Source: Flagellimonas oceanensis
GTDB taxonomy: Bacteria; Bacteroidota; Bacteroidia; Flavobacteriales; Flavobacteriaceae
Assembly: GCF_003992595.1 (NCBI RefSeq)
Contig: NZ_RZNA01000040.1
Coordinates: 1 to 64,000 of the forward strand
Direction of reading: 5' to 3'
Length of the DNA: 64,000 nucleotides
The notes under the pieces are model-generated. The model made no database searches. It saw only the letters and a list, made by a program, of their open reading frames with translations, and was not told the DNA's origin. Positions 17,907 through 26,439 of this stretch are shown in pieces. Positions within the stretch are counted from its first letter, which is position 1. Each line of letters opens with the position of its first letter. Made by a program: the position numbers and the translations under genes.

Positions 17907-19523
17907 ATGCAAAATATAGTAAGATACTTTAGTATAAGCACACTGGCCTTACTGCTCTTGATGGGTTGCGAGGTCACGGATTTCGATCTACAGGACAATC
18001 CCAACTATCTGACTCCAGATAGTGCGGACCCGGAATACATGCTCAACGAGGTGCAGTACCTTTTCCAGCATTACATGAAATGGATGATCATCAACACGGA
18101 CGATGTCATGCGTTACGAGGCTATGACCGACACCTACGGGGATGTGGTCCCGACCAGTGTTATGGATGGGTCTACCAGCAATGAGTGGGATACCTATTAT
18201 GAGGCTCTCAACAATGTACGTACGATCACAGCCTTGGCCGAAGAAGATGAGACCCTACTGTTCCATAGTGGCATCGCCAAGCTTTTGATGGGCTATATGA
18301 CCGTGACCATGGTGGATTACCTTGGGGCCGTACCGTATTCACAGGCAGTGAACAACGCGGAGTTCCCCAATCCAGAACTAGATGGTGGAGCAGAGCTCTA
18401 TCAAACAGTACTGGGCGATATCGAAGAAGCCAAGGATGAAATCGAAAGAGCGAATTTTGAATTTTCCACGGATCTTTTCTATCAAAGTGACAAGGACAAA
18501 TGGCTGGCCTTTGCGAATTCGTTGAAATTGAGAATGCTCGTCCAAGCCAGATTGGCAAGCGCCGATATCGGTGTGTCCAATATTCAAGGGGAAATCAATT
18601 CCCTATTGTCCGAAAACCTGATTGATACCAACGAGGAGGATTTTCAATGGTCCTATAGTACGGTACAAGAGCCAGAAAGCAGGCACCAATATTTTCAAAG
18701 GGCCTATGTAAGTGGTTTTGACCAGTATATCGGTAACTACTTCATGTTCCTTTTAAAAGAGTCGAAGAATAATCCCGACCCTAGAATTCGGTACTACCTC
18801 TACCGCCAGTCAGATGCAGATCCATTCAGTGGACCTCCGTATTTGCCTTGTCAAGGTGACCCAGATGTGGATTATTGCTACATCGGCGATCAGTATTGGG
18901 GCTATGACCATGGCGAGAGCCGTGTGGGAAGAGGGGACAATCTCCTTAGAACCGTTTACGGTATTTACCCTGGCGGAGGTAGCTTTGATGAAAACCAGTT
19001 TGTAGGTGCACCGAGCACTACCGATAACCTGGGAGGAGCTGGAATCCTTCCTTTGTTGACCTCTTCTTACGTTAGCTTCCTGCGTGCAGAAGCAGCCCTT
19101 ACCCTAGGTGCGAACGGGGACCCGGCCAGCTTGTTGGAAGCCGGTATCCGAAGCTCCATGGACAAAGTGATGAACTTTGGAGGCATAAGCTCCGATCTTG
19201 AGCCCACATCCGCTGATGTGGATGCCTATGTTGATGAAGTACTGTCGGATTATGCCAGTGCAACCACCGATGAGGAACGTTTGGACATTATCATGAAAGA
19301 GTATTATCTCTCCGCATTTGGAAACTCGATTGAGTCCTATAATTTTTATAGAAGAACAGGATACCCTTCTGATATCCAAGTGCCCATCGATGATGATGAC
19401 CCTGTGTTTCCACGAAGCTTCCCGCTATCTAGATTAGAGATACAGCGTAACCTGTCCTTAGAGCAGAAGAACAACTATGACAAAGTATTTTGGGACACTA
19501 ATCCTGATAGTTTCATTAAATAA
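17907..19523 (+). CDS. SusD/RagB family substrate-binding lipoprotein
   Basis: 538 aa surface lipoprotein, Cys in LLLMGCEV. Shows the TPR-like helical SusD features: YFQHYMKWM region, KLLMGYMTVTMVDYLGAVPYS and the segment YQSDKDKWLAFANSLKLRMLVQARL. The SusD_2-type (RagB) C-terminal part has SYVSFLRAEAALTLG and the ending KVFWDTNPDS. Forms the lid of the SusC pore. 21 nt after susC, same operon. Confidence 0.93.
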   Translation: MQNIVRYFSISTLALLLLMGCEVTDFDLQDNPNYLTPDSADPEYMLNEVQYLFQHYMKWMIINTDDVMRYEAMTDTYGDVVPTSVMDGSTSNEWDTYYEALNNVRTITALAEEDETLLFHSGIAKLLMGYMTVTMVDYLGAVPYSQAVNNAEFPNPELDGGAELYQTVLGDIEEAKDEIERANFEFSTDLFYQSDKDKWLAFANSLKLRMLVQARLASADIGVSNIQGEINSLLSENLIDTNEEDFQWSYSTVQEPESRHQYFQRAYVSGFDQYIGNYFMFLLKESKNNPDPRIRYYLYRQSDADPFSGPPYLPCQGDPDVDYCYIGDQYWGYDHGESRVGRGDNLLRTVYGIYPGGGSFDENQFVGAPSTTDNLGGAGILPLLTSSYVSFLRAEAALTLGANGDPASLLEAGIRSSMDKVMNFGGISSDLEPTSADVDAYVDEVLSDYASATTDEERLDIIMKEYYLSAFGNSIESYNFYRRTGYPSDIQVPIDDDDPVFPRSFPLSRLEIQRNLSLEQKNNYDKVFWDTNPDSFIK

Positions 19524-19543
19524 CCAGCAAAACGATTTCTATT

Positions 19544-20707
19544 ATGAAAAGAAGTATAAGCATACAATTTTTATTGGGACTGTTATTCTTGATAGGTTGT
19601 TCCAATGACAACAATACCTTTGAGGATATTACCGATCGTGGAGGCTTTGTCTCCTTCAACCAGACCCCTGAGCTCAGTTATAGCGTGCTCAGGCTGGATT
19701 CCGATATAATCAGCGCACAGTTGGTGGATTCCAATGGAAATGCAGACAGTTATTCACTCTCTGTGACCTATGGGGACGCTACGGCAGAGAATATTATCAC
19801 AGTAACCGAGTTTCCTTACCAATTGGAACTTCCCATCAGTGATATCATCGATGCACTTGGTTTGACCGAGGAAGACATCGAATTGGGGTCGACCATGTCC
19901 TTCGTGGGTACGGTAACCAGTCCAAACGGGACCTATAGTGGTGCCTCTCCAGATTTGAACGACAACAATGTCAATGAAGGTGGTGATACCACGGATAGAT
20001 CCAAGTTGTATTTTCCGAATCAGGCCATGGAGTTTTCCATTTCCTTTTTTCAACCAGCAGGAAAAACGATTAGGGCAACCTCATTTGAAGAAGTTCCTAT
20101 CGGAGCAGAGGATGACACTTATGACCGAAATGGTAGTAATGATGAGACCCTTGACCTAATCAATGGTGATGTGCCACCTTATGTGGACTACGTTGCAGCA
20201 GGCAATGGTGTGGATGATGAGCTTGGTTTTGATGCGGAATATATAGCGATTACGGATATCAGTAGCAGTAGTCTTGGCTTCTCGGCCGAACGTATCGGTG
20301 TTTTTTCCTTGTTTGAGGATTATGAGGCTTATCCAGATGGAACCCAAGGATTCCATTCGGAAGATGCAGATGGGGCCATTCGATTGACCTTTGATACCGT
20401 TGAGGTGCCTGAGGGACAGGAAAACTCTGGGGTATCCTTTCAAGTATATTTTGGGGATACCAGCTGGGAATCATTGGATGGAATCCATGCCTATGCCAAT
20501 ATCACGACTGATTCAGGGGCAGAAGTTCTTGAATTGGCCAGCATATACAGTGATGATATCGAGGAAGTTGCTGGACAATGGTATGAAATCAATAGTGGGT
20601 ACCTACGAGGAGTACGTTCCTATGAATTGGTCATTCAGATACAATCCGGTGCTACATCCGAGTCTTTTGATATTGACAATGTAATCATTTATGAATCCGA
20701 GGACTAA
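19544..20707 (+). CDS. Hypothetical lipoprotein of SusCD locus
   Basis: 387 aa with lipoprotein signal (FLIGC followed by SNDN). No catalytic motif is seen. Content is beta-rich and acidic (runs such as DDTYDRNGSNDE), typical of surface ligand-binding 'SusE/F-position' proteins. Located 20 nt behind susD, followed by a strong hairpin. Role inferred from position only: binding of the locus substrate at the surface. Confidence 0.6.
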   Translation: MKRSISIQFLLGLLFLIGCSNDNNTFEDITDRGGFVSFNQTPELSYSVLRLDSDIISAQLVDSNGNADSYSLSVTYGDATAENIITVTEFPYQLELPISDIIDALGLTEEDIELGSTMSFVGTVTSPNGTYSGASPDLNDNNVNEGGDTTDRSKLYFPNQAMEFSISFFQPAGKTIRATSFEEVPIGAEDDTYDRNGSNDETLDLINGDVPPYVDYVAAGNGVDDELGFDAEYIAITDISSSSLGFSAERIGVFSLFEDYEAYPDGTQGFHSEDADGAIRLTFDTVEVPEGQENSGVSFQVYFGDTSWESLDGIHAYANITTDSGAEVLELASIYSDDIEEVAGQWYEINSGYLRGVRSYELVIQIQSGATSESFDIDNVIIYESED

Positions 20708-20760
20708 CCTCGGTCATTGATAGATTTTATGATTGATTTTGCTCTCTAAATTGTTGTGAG

Positions 20761-20795
20761 GATATCGGTCCCAATTTTATTTGGGGCCGATATTC
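20761..20795 (+). terminator. Strong hairpin after the SusCD operon core
   Basis: GATATCGGTCCC-aattttattt-GGGGCCGATATT. About 11 paired bases but no U-run behind it, so it may protect the mRNA 3' end rather than terminate. Separates the susCD group from the next lipoprotein gene. Confidence 0.55.
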
Positions 20796-20861
20796 AATAA
20801 CAATGATTTGTCAAAATGGATTAGGAACGCATAGCGTCCTTGTCAATAAAAAACAAACTAT

Positions 20862-22199
20862 ATGAAAATCATACAATTGAGAACGGATTTTTCCTTTGCC
20901 GGACGATTTATGGTCATGGCATTGATGTTCTTGGCATCTTGCTCTTCCAGTGGAGGAGGCGATGACGAGCCCACTCCAGAGGTTGACCAAGAGGCGCCCA
21001 CGGTGCCCACGGGACTTACCGCTGAGAACATAACCCAGACCACTGCAAGGTTGAGCTGGGATGCCGCAACAGACAATGTTGGTGTTCAGAACTATGCCAT
21101 TTATCAAGATGGTGTTTTTTTGACAAGTTCCGGACAGCTCTTTTATGCCTTGGAAGATTTGGAACCGGGCACAACCTATTCTTACCAAGTATTGGCCATT
21201 GACCAAGCGGGAAACGAATCCCCTTTGAGCACAGTTCTGGAGTTGACCACTATGGGGTCCATAACGGCCGAGCTCCAGTATGAGTCTGGAAATATAGACA
21301 CCTATCTGAGAAACCTGATAGATAACGTACCGGGAAGCGGACAGGACGGCTATACCGCTCCAGTTGATGCACAACTGGACCTTTGGGAAGCAGTTGTCGG
21401 CCATATGCTCAACGACCAGATTTCGGAAGCCGTAGCTAAATCCGCAGAACTTAATTATCAAATCACAGAATTTACGGATGACACACTTTCCCCCAATCAG
21501 GTATTTTATATTTTGGCTGAATACGACAGTGCAAAAACGAATTATTGGGGTATCTATGTATTCAGTGCGACACCGGAAAGCGAAGATCTTATTTTGATGG
21601 CACCACACATTAAGTATGATACCAACACAGGCTATGAGGCGGCATATTCCTTTAGGAACAATGTGGCCAAGGCGCTTCTTTTGAGCAGTGCCCATAGATG
21701 TAACAGTGATACCGAAACGGAATGTTCCGGGACGACCTCAGCTTGCGGTAGTAGTGGTGCATACCGTATATCGGATTTGGCGCACAATACCGATTCGGCC
21801 TTCCAAAGAACCACCGAGGTTATTGCCACAAGCCTGCCGAATACAGTATTTGTACAATTACATGGTTTTGGCAAGGGCGATAATGACCCAGATGTGATCA
21901 TGAGTAATGGGACGGACGAAACTCCTGACACCGATTATGCCTCCTTGATCAGGGACGCCCTATTGGAAGAGGATGCTTCATTGACCTTTAAGATTGCCCA
22001 TATCGATACAGATTGGACCAGACTACGGGGTTTTACCAACACACAAGGTCGTTTTATCAATAGTTCTCCCGATCCTTGTGGCACTTCAGCCACGGAAACA
22101 TCGGGAAGGTTTATCCACATTGAACAGGCGCGACCAAAACTTCGTCAGGATGCTTCAGGTTGGACTAAGATGAGCAATGCCTTGGGAAATGTTTTTTAA
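20862..22199 (+). CDS. Lipoprotein with fibronectin type III domain and putative hydrolase domain
   Basis: 445 aa. Lipoprotein signal (LASC followed by SSSGGGDDE), an FN3 domain at about residues 45-130 (APTVPTGLTAENITQTTARLSWDAA), then a ~300-residue domain with conserved-looking His/Glu/Arg motifs: MAPHIKYDTNTG, LLLSSAHRC, DLAHNTDSAFQ, VFVQLHGFGKG and RFIHIEQARPKLR. The spacing of His and Arg residues recalls zinc amidohydrolases of the N-formylglutamate/poly-gamma-glutamate hydrolase type, but I cannot confirm that. Five Cys in the C-terminal domain could form disulfides. Confidence 0.55.
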   Translation: MKIIQLRTDFSFAGRFMVMALMFLASCSSSGGGDDEPTPEVDQEAPTVPTGLTAENITQTTARLSWDAATDNVGVQNYAIYQDGVFLTSSGQLFYALEDLEPGTTYSYQVLAIDQAGNESPLSTVLELTTMGSITAELQYESGNIDTYLRNLIDNVPGSGQDGYTAPVDAQLDLWEAVVGHMLNDQISEAVAKSAELNYQITEFTDDTLSPNQVFYILAEYDSAKTNYWGIYVFSATPESEDLILMAPHIKYDTNTGYEAAYSFRNNVAKALLLSSAHRCNSDTETECSGTTSACGSSGAYRISDLAHNTDSAFQRTTEVIATSLPNTVFVQLHGFGKGDNDPDVIMSNGTDETPDTDYASLIRDALLEEDASLTFKIAHIDTDWTRLRGFTNTQGRFINSSPDPCGTSATETSGRFIHIEQARPKLRQDASGWTKMSNALGNVF

Positions 22200-22364
22200 A
22201 TGATTGATTCCAAATAATTCCTTACCGATTGACATGAAACCTTTGATCAGGTGGGGTTCTTTTCGATGAATCGCCGACCGAAATACAATTAAAATAATTT
22301 ATTTTGATGATAATCAGTTGTTTGTAATGAATTTCATCAGCCAACAAAACAATATATAACAAAT

Positions 22365-23603
22365 ATGAGAATTAAGAGATATTGGGCAACTGTGTTGTCC
22401 ATTGCTTTAGCACTGGTAATGGTTGATTGCACCCTGCCAAAAAAGGTAAAGTTTAAAAACCCAATAGACACTAGTGACAAACCGATAGATTATCAAACAA
22501 AAAAGACCTATTACTTTGAAGAATTGGGAGTTTCAGTGAGCAATGAATTTGATGGTGCCCGCCTCAACGATGCGAACCAATCCAATGATTCAACGATTAC
22601 ATTGCATTTTGCACCAGAGAATACCCCTATCAACGAGAGCCCTTACTATGCTTTTGAAACTTGGTCCGATTCTCCAAAGCAAGTTTACTTTGAGTTTGAG
22701 TACCCTGAAGAATTCTGGCACAGGTACAAACCAAAAAAGAGAACGAAAGGGGAATGGAGCATTGTGGATTCCGTGGATGTTATGAAATCAGGTAAAGGGC
22801 GGATTCTACGGCTAATGGTAAATAGGGAGCCCCAACGAATTGCGGCCCAAGAAATCAATAGTTCAGATGATGTGAAACAATGGTATCTGCAACATATTGT
22901 AGATTCCAACGATTTTGTGCACTTGAAAAGCGCCGGTCAGTCCAACTTGGGGAGAAATATCCCGGTTTTGGACATGTACAGGGGGAATCCGGAAGGTAAG
23001 CCCATTGTTGTACTTTTAACAAGGCAGCATCCTCCAGAAGTCACAGGCTTCTTCGCTTTTCAAAAATTTGTGGAAACTATCGTGGAAAACTCTGCGCTTT
23101 CCACCGAATTTTTAAGCAAATATAGGGTGTTGGCTTTTCCAATTCTTAATCCAGATGGGGTGGATTTAGGACATTGGAGGCATAATTCCAATGGGGTAGA
23201 CCTTAATCGAGATTGGTCAAAATACCGCCAACCAGAAGTTGAAAATGCAGTATCTTTTATTACGCAGACCAGCAAAGAGGACAAGGGCGAAATTGTTTTG
23301 GGATTGGATTTTCATTCCACCTACGAAGATGTTTTCTATACCAACAAAAGCAGGGAAGAAACTACCTTGCCCCACTTTATTGACGATTGGTTCGATAGGT
23401 TGGAAAAAGATATTGAAAACTACAAAGTCAATGAAAAGGATTCCAACAGCAATAAACCAGTGTCGAAAGGATGGTTCTTGTACGGGCAAGGTGCCGTAGG
23501 AATAACGTATGAAATAGGGGATCAAACGCCAAAAGAGCGGATACTTGAAATCGGAAGGGCATCTTCGTTGGCCATGATGGAATTATTGCTGGAGAAGAAA
23601 TGA
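22365..23603 (+). CDS. M14-family zinc carboxypeptidase, exported
   Basis: 412 aa with N-terminal signal (hydrophobic stretch ending VMVDC; whether lipidated is uncertain because Asp precedes the Cys). Zinc ligands are visible: HPPE in LTRQHPPEVTG, and the later His in LGLDFHSTYED. The M14 substrate motif appears as HNSNGVDLNRDW and the general-base Glu in GITYEIGDQTP. An N-terminal beta domain of ~150 residues precedes the catalytic domain, as in the cytosolic-carboxypeptidase-like branch. Follows the SusCD locus, suggesting peptide degradation. Ends before an intrinsic terminator. Confidence 0.85.
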   Translation: MRIKRYWATVLSIALALVMVDCTLPKKVKFKNPIDTSDKPIDYQTKKTYYFEELGVSVSNEFDGARLNDANQSNDSTITLHFAPENTPINESPYYAFETWSDSPKQVYFEFEYPEEFWHRYKPKKRTKGEWSIVDSVDVMKSGKGRILRLMVNREPQRIAAQEINSSDDVKQWYLQHIVDSNDFVHLKSAGQSNLGRNIPVLDMYRGNPEGKPIVVLLTRQHPPEVTGFFAFQKFVETIVENSALSTEFLSKYRVLAFPILNPDGVDLGHWRHNSNGVDLNRDWSKYRQPEVENAVSFITQTSKEDKGEIVLGLDFHSTYEDVFYTNKSREETTLPHFIDDWFDRLEKDIENYKVNEKDSNSNKPVSKGWFLYGQGAVGITYEIGDQTPKERILEIGRASSLAMMELLLEKK

Positions 23604-23733
23604 ACTGTGGATTAGATGGACATCACTAAGTATATTAATCTATACCATAATCAACTCTTTGGTTCCGTATTGATGGAAACAATGAAACTATGGGTTAGTG
23701 ATTTTTAAATTGACTTAGTTATCCCGATGAAGC

Positions 23734-23767
23734 AAAAGCTGAACATTTATGTTCAGCTTTTTTTATT
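23734..23767 (+). terminator. Intrinsic terminator after M14 peptidase
   Basis: AAGCTGAACAT-tt-ATGTTCAGCTT followed by TTTTTA. Perfect stem; closes the 20862-23603 genes. The ~280 nt from here to 24049 is AT-rich with no gene seen and probably holds the promoter of the peptide locus. Confidence 0.88.
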
Positions 23768-24048
23768 TTCCTTAACTCATCTCATCAATAAGGAATATTT
23801 CAGCAATCAAGAACGCTAAAAAAAGTCATGGGAATATACTTTCCTCAGTAGTATTGATTTTTACGTTGATTTCCAATAATTTATAATTTTTGGTCATCAA
23901 AAAGATAGATTTCTTGATATTAGAGGATTAAATTATTTTTTCTTTAAAAAATTAATAATTAATAGACGAAGCTTTCGATGTTATAAGAAAATTCTTAAGT
24001 TTACCGTAATCCCCCACGTATTACTTTAATCCTTAAAAAATCCAACCA

Positions 24049-25629
24049 ATGGATAACTGTACGTCTGTCACCAAAAACTTGCTGACAAGCCTTGGGGTCA
24101 AATTCACCAATCAATTTCTAGATGACACTATTCTCTCACATTCGGACCATCCAAGTCTGTTATGCATATCCGATGCATTCTCCAAATATGGGATAAATAC
24201 GATGGCAGTTAGAGTGGACTTCCAAAAACTCAAAGAGCTACCTATGCCGTGTATTGTCCAATTTTCAGATTATGGAGGTGTTTTTTATTCACTCAAGAGT
24301 GTTTCCGATGAGCAAGCTACCTATCTTGACCAAAAAGGAAAACCAATATCGATTCCAACAGATGATTTCCAGAAAAGATGGAAAGGAGTCTGTTTACTGG
24401 CGGAAACCACTGAAAATTCTGGAGAACCAGGTATCGAAAAAAGAATTTCGCAAAAAAGAACGGTCGATTTTTTTAAGTGGGTGGGGTTGCTATTTCTGGT
24501 TTCATGGTTGGTATTGGTGCTCCTAGATTCACAGTCATTCGAAGGGGCAGCTGTATGGTCTGTTCCGGGATACTTCGTTTTGAAACTTGTTGGGTTGACC
24601 ATGGGGATTATGCTCTTATGGTATGAAGTCGACAAATACAATCCCACTTTGCAAAGTTTTTGTTCTGGGGACAAAAGGGTTGATTGCAATGCTGTGCTCA
24701 GTTCAAAATATGCTAAGTTATTCAATGAAAAACTGAGCTTGGGTCTTATCGGGTTTTCATATTTCTTCGGGACTCTTTTGTATTTACTCATAAACGGCTT
24801 TTCAAAATCCTCTCTTGCTCCATTGGCCTATCTGAGCTATGCGTCAATCCCTGTGGTGCTTATCTCATTGTATTATCAAGGTGTTGTCATCAAGCAATGG
24901 TGCAAGTTTTGTCTGGTGGTCCAGGCAGTGTTGGTATTGGAAACATTGACGGCTTCCCTTGCAAGCTTCCATTTGTTACAGACAAATCTCCGTTCATTGC
25001 CCCTCTTGGTGGCATTGCTTCTTTTGCCTATTCCAGTGTGGAGTTGGCTCAAACCTTTGTTGGAAAACGGAAAAGAGTTGAATTTGTATAAAAGAGGGCT
25101 GAAAAAGATCAAGAACAACCCCAATGTTCTGAACGGTCTTTTAGTAAAGAATAGAAAAATTGAAACGAGAACGGATGGATTGGGTATTTCATTTGTGAAC
25201 AAAGATGCTAAATATAACCTGATAAAGGTCTGCAATCCTTATTGTGGCCCCTGTGCCAAAGCACACCCTGTGTTGGATGATCTGTTGCGGGAAGGCAAGA
25301 TTAATTTACAGGTTCTTTTTACGGCTTCCACCGATGAAGGTGATAGGCGAAACAAGCCAGTTAAACACTTCTTGGCCTTGGATGAAAAAGATAATATACA
25401 AGCGCATGAGGCCATGGACAGCTGGTATCTGGCAGAGGAAAAGAATTATGAGCAATTTGCCAAGAAGTATGAACTGAATGGTGAACTATTGCAACAAGAC
25501 CATAAAATATTGGCCATGAAAGAGTGGTGCAATGCTGAGAAGATAACGCATACCCCTACCATTTTCATCAATGGATATGAGTTGCCCAAGGAATACAGTG
25601 TCGATGATTTAAGGGAAGCGTTGAATTAA
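24049..25629 (+). CDS. C39-like / VKOR / thioredoxin fusion protein
   Basis: 526-aa membrane protein in three parts. Residues 1-125 resemble a C39 peptidase fold (HPSLLCISDAFSKYGI, LKELPMPCIVQF) but lack the Q...DCG catalytic motif, so it is probably a leader-binding or inactive domain. Residues about 140-330 are a vitamin K epoxide reductase-like four-helix unit with loop cysteines CSGDKRVDC and the CxxC active site WCKFC. Residues about 370-526 are a thioredoxin/DsbA-like domain with CGPC and cis-Pro THTPT. Such fusions oxidise disulfides at the membrane. It is immediately upstream of Cys-rich peptide genes, which are the likely substrates. Confidence 0.85.
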   Translation: MDNCTSVTKNLLTSLGVKFTNQFLDDTILSHSDHPSLLCISDAFSKYGINTMAVRVDFQKLKELPMPCIVQFSDYGGVFYSLKSVSDEQATYLDQKGKPISIPTDDFQKRWKGVCLLAETTENSGEPGIEKRISQKRTVDFFKWVGLLFLVSWLVLVLLDSQSFEGAAVWSVPGYFVLKLVGLTMGIMLLWYEVDKYNPTLQSFCSGDKRVDCNAVLSSKYAKLFNEKLSLGLIGFSYFFGTLLYLLINGFSKSSLAPLAYLSYASIPVVLISLYYQGVVIKQWCKFCLVVQAVLVLETLTASLASFHLLQTNLRSLPLLVALLLLPIPVWSWLKPLLENGKELNLYKRGLKKIKNNPNVLNGLLVKNRKIETRTDGLGISFVNKDAKYNLIKVCNPYCGPCAKAHPVLDDLLREGKINLQVLFTASTDEGDRRNKPVKHFLALDEKDNIQAHEAMDSWYLAEEKNYEQFAKKYELNGELLQQDHKILAMKEWCNAEKITHTPTIFINGYELPKEYSVDDLREALN

Positions 25630-25634
25630 ACAAA

Positions 25635-25659
25635 ACGGCCAAGTTGTTCCCTTGGCCGT
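25635..25659 (+). terminator. Hairpin after VKOR fusion gene
   Basis: ACGGCCAAG-ttgttcc-CTTGGCCGT, 9-bp stem, no U-run. A decayed version (AACGGCC...) stands at the same position before the third RNA leader near 28058, showing that the duplicated block starts here. Confidence 0.55.
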
Positions 25660-25661
25660 AC

Positions 25662-25727
25662 GAACAATATTGCTTTCGCGAAGCACGGACCAAAACCTTG
25701 ATGGTCCCTAAATGTTCAGGGCAAACA
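25662..25727 (+). ncRNA. Structured RNA leader, copy 1
   Basis: Predicted three-way junction: P1 GAACA/TGTTC (25662-25666 with 25713-25717), P2 GCTT-tcgcg-AAGC (25672-25684) and P3 GGACCA-aaaccttga-TGGTCC (25687-25707), then AGGGC. It ends about 31 nt before the first peptide gene. Copies 2 and 3 lie at the same distance before the other two precursors. Function (cis-regulation, processing or stability) is unknown; I do not match it to a named RNA class. Confidence 0.7.
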
Positions 25728-25748
25728 TAACAATAAATTTTAAAGATT

Positions 25749-25955
25749 ATGAACTTTAAAAATTTGCAGAATTTAAAAGGAGTGCACCAACTCTCCAAAG
25801 ACGAACAGCGAGGTCTTGTGGGAGGGGGCAAAGGTGGAGGTCTGACCTGTGAGGAAATTTGGGCTGTTCCATTGTGCTGTCATCCTAATTGGACCTCAGT
25901 TTGTGGATTTACTCCACCAGGTGCCATGTGTAACAATGGGGTTTGCATTATGTAG
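25749..25955 (+). CDS. Double-glycine leader Cys-rich secreted peptide precursor 1
   Basis: 68 aa. Leader of the Bacteroidota natural-product type: NLKNL-like NLQNLKGVHQLSKDEQRGLVGG, with cleavage expected after the GG (residue 26). The core of ~42 aa starts GKGGG and contains six Cys (LTCEE, LCCHP, SVCG, AMCN, GVCIM), enough for three disulfides. The C39 exporter at 28741 should cut and export it; the VKOR fusion upstream should oxidise it. Bacteriocin, signal or other secreted role is open; no immunity gene was recognised. Confidence 0.82.
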   Translation: MNFKNLQNLKGVHQLSKDEQRGLVGGGKGGGLTCEEIWAVPLCCHPNWTSVCGFTPPGAMCNNGVCIM

Positions 25956-25963
25956 AAATAAAT

Positions 25964-25996
25964 GCCAAGGAACTAATAAGTTCCTTGGCTCTTTTT
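25964..25996 (+). terminator. Intrinsic terminator after peptide 1
   Basis: GCCAAGGAACT-aataa-AGTTCCTTGGC followed by TCTTTTT; a perfect 11-bp stem. Confidence 0.92.
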
Positions 25997-26130
25997 AAAG
26001 CGTAGTAGAAATTGACCAAACAACTTTAAGTGTGGTTCAATCAGAGTACATCAATCATTGAAATAGTGTCGCAAAGACTTCAATCAAGAGGAATAAAAAG
26101 TCAATTGTTATTGACAACAATTAAATAATA

Positions 26131-26190
26131 GAAAACATAGCTTTCGCGAAGCATGGACCGAAACCTTGACGGTCGTTAAAGGTTCGGGGT
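26131..26190 (+). ncRNA. Structured RNA leader, copy 2
   Basis: Same element as at 25662: AGCTTTCGCGAAGC hairpin (26139-26152) and P3 GGACCG-aaaccttga-CGGTC. The closing pair of P3 is G-C here but A-T in the other copies, a compensatory change. P1 is weaker (GAAAAC against GGTTC). Ends 28 nt before peptide gene 2. About 140 nt between the previous terminator and this element has no gene. Confidence 0.65.
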
Positions 26191-26213
26191 TATATAAATT
26201 TTAAATTATTATA

Positions 26214-26393
26214 ATGAAAAAATCGAGTTTTAAATCCGATGAAATTTTAGGAAGAAACCAACTCAAATCAATTTTTGGGGGATATGAAGATGATTGCAAG
26301 GAAGGAACCGTAAAGTGTAGTTGTGACAATCCGGATGGGAGTGTTACCGTAGGTTGTTCTTCTACTGGGAACTGTGATAATTTTTGCGATTAA
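26214..26393 (+). CDS. Double-glycine leader Cys-rich secreted peptide precursor 2 (59 aa)
   Basis: Small gene read directly from the sequence: starts MKKSSFKSDEILGRNQLKSI, then FGGY. The leader ends in GG at residue 23, giving a 36-residue core with six Cys (DDC, VKCSC, VGC, GNC, NFC). The leader is clearly homologous to that of precursor 3 and different from precursor 1. 59 codons plus TAA fit exactly, with RNA leader upstream and a terminator right behind, so it is a complete gene. Confidence 0.83.
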   Translation: MKKSSFKSDEILGRNQLKSIFGGYEDDCKEGTVKCSCDNPDGSVTVGCSSTGNCDNFCD

Positions 26394-26402
26394 TTAAATG
26401 CT

Positions 26403-26439
26403 AGTTGACCCAGTTAATTTGCTGGGTTAACTATTTTTT
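26403..26439 (+). terminator. Intrinsic terminator after peptide 2
   Basis: AGTTGACCCAG-ttaatttg-CTGGGTTAACT followed by ATTTTTTA; 11-bp stem with one G-T pair. The next gene's ATG follows directly, so its mRNA depends on read-through or a promoter inside this region. Confidence 0.88.
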
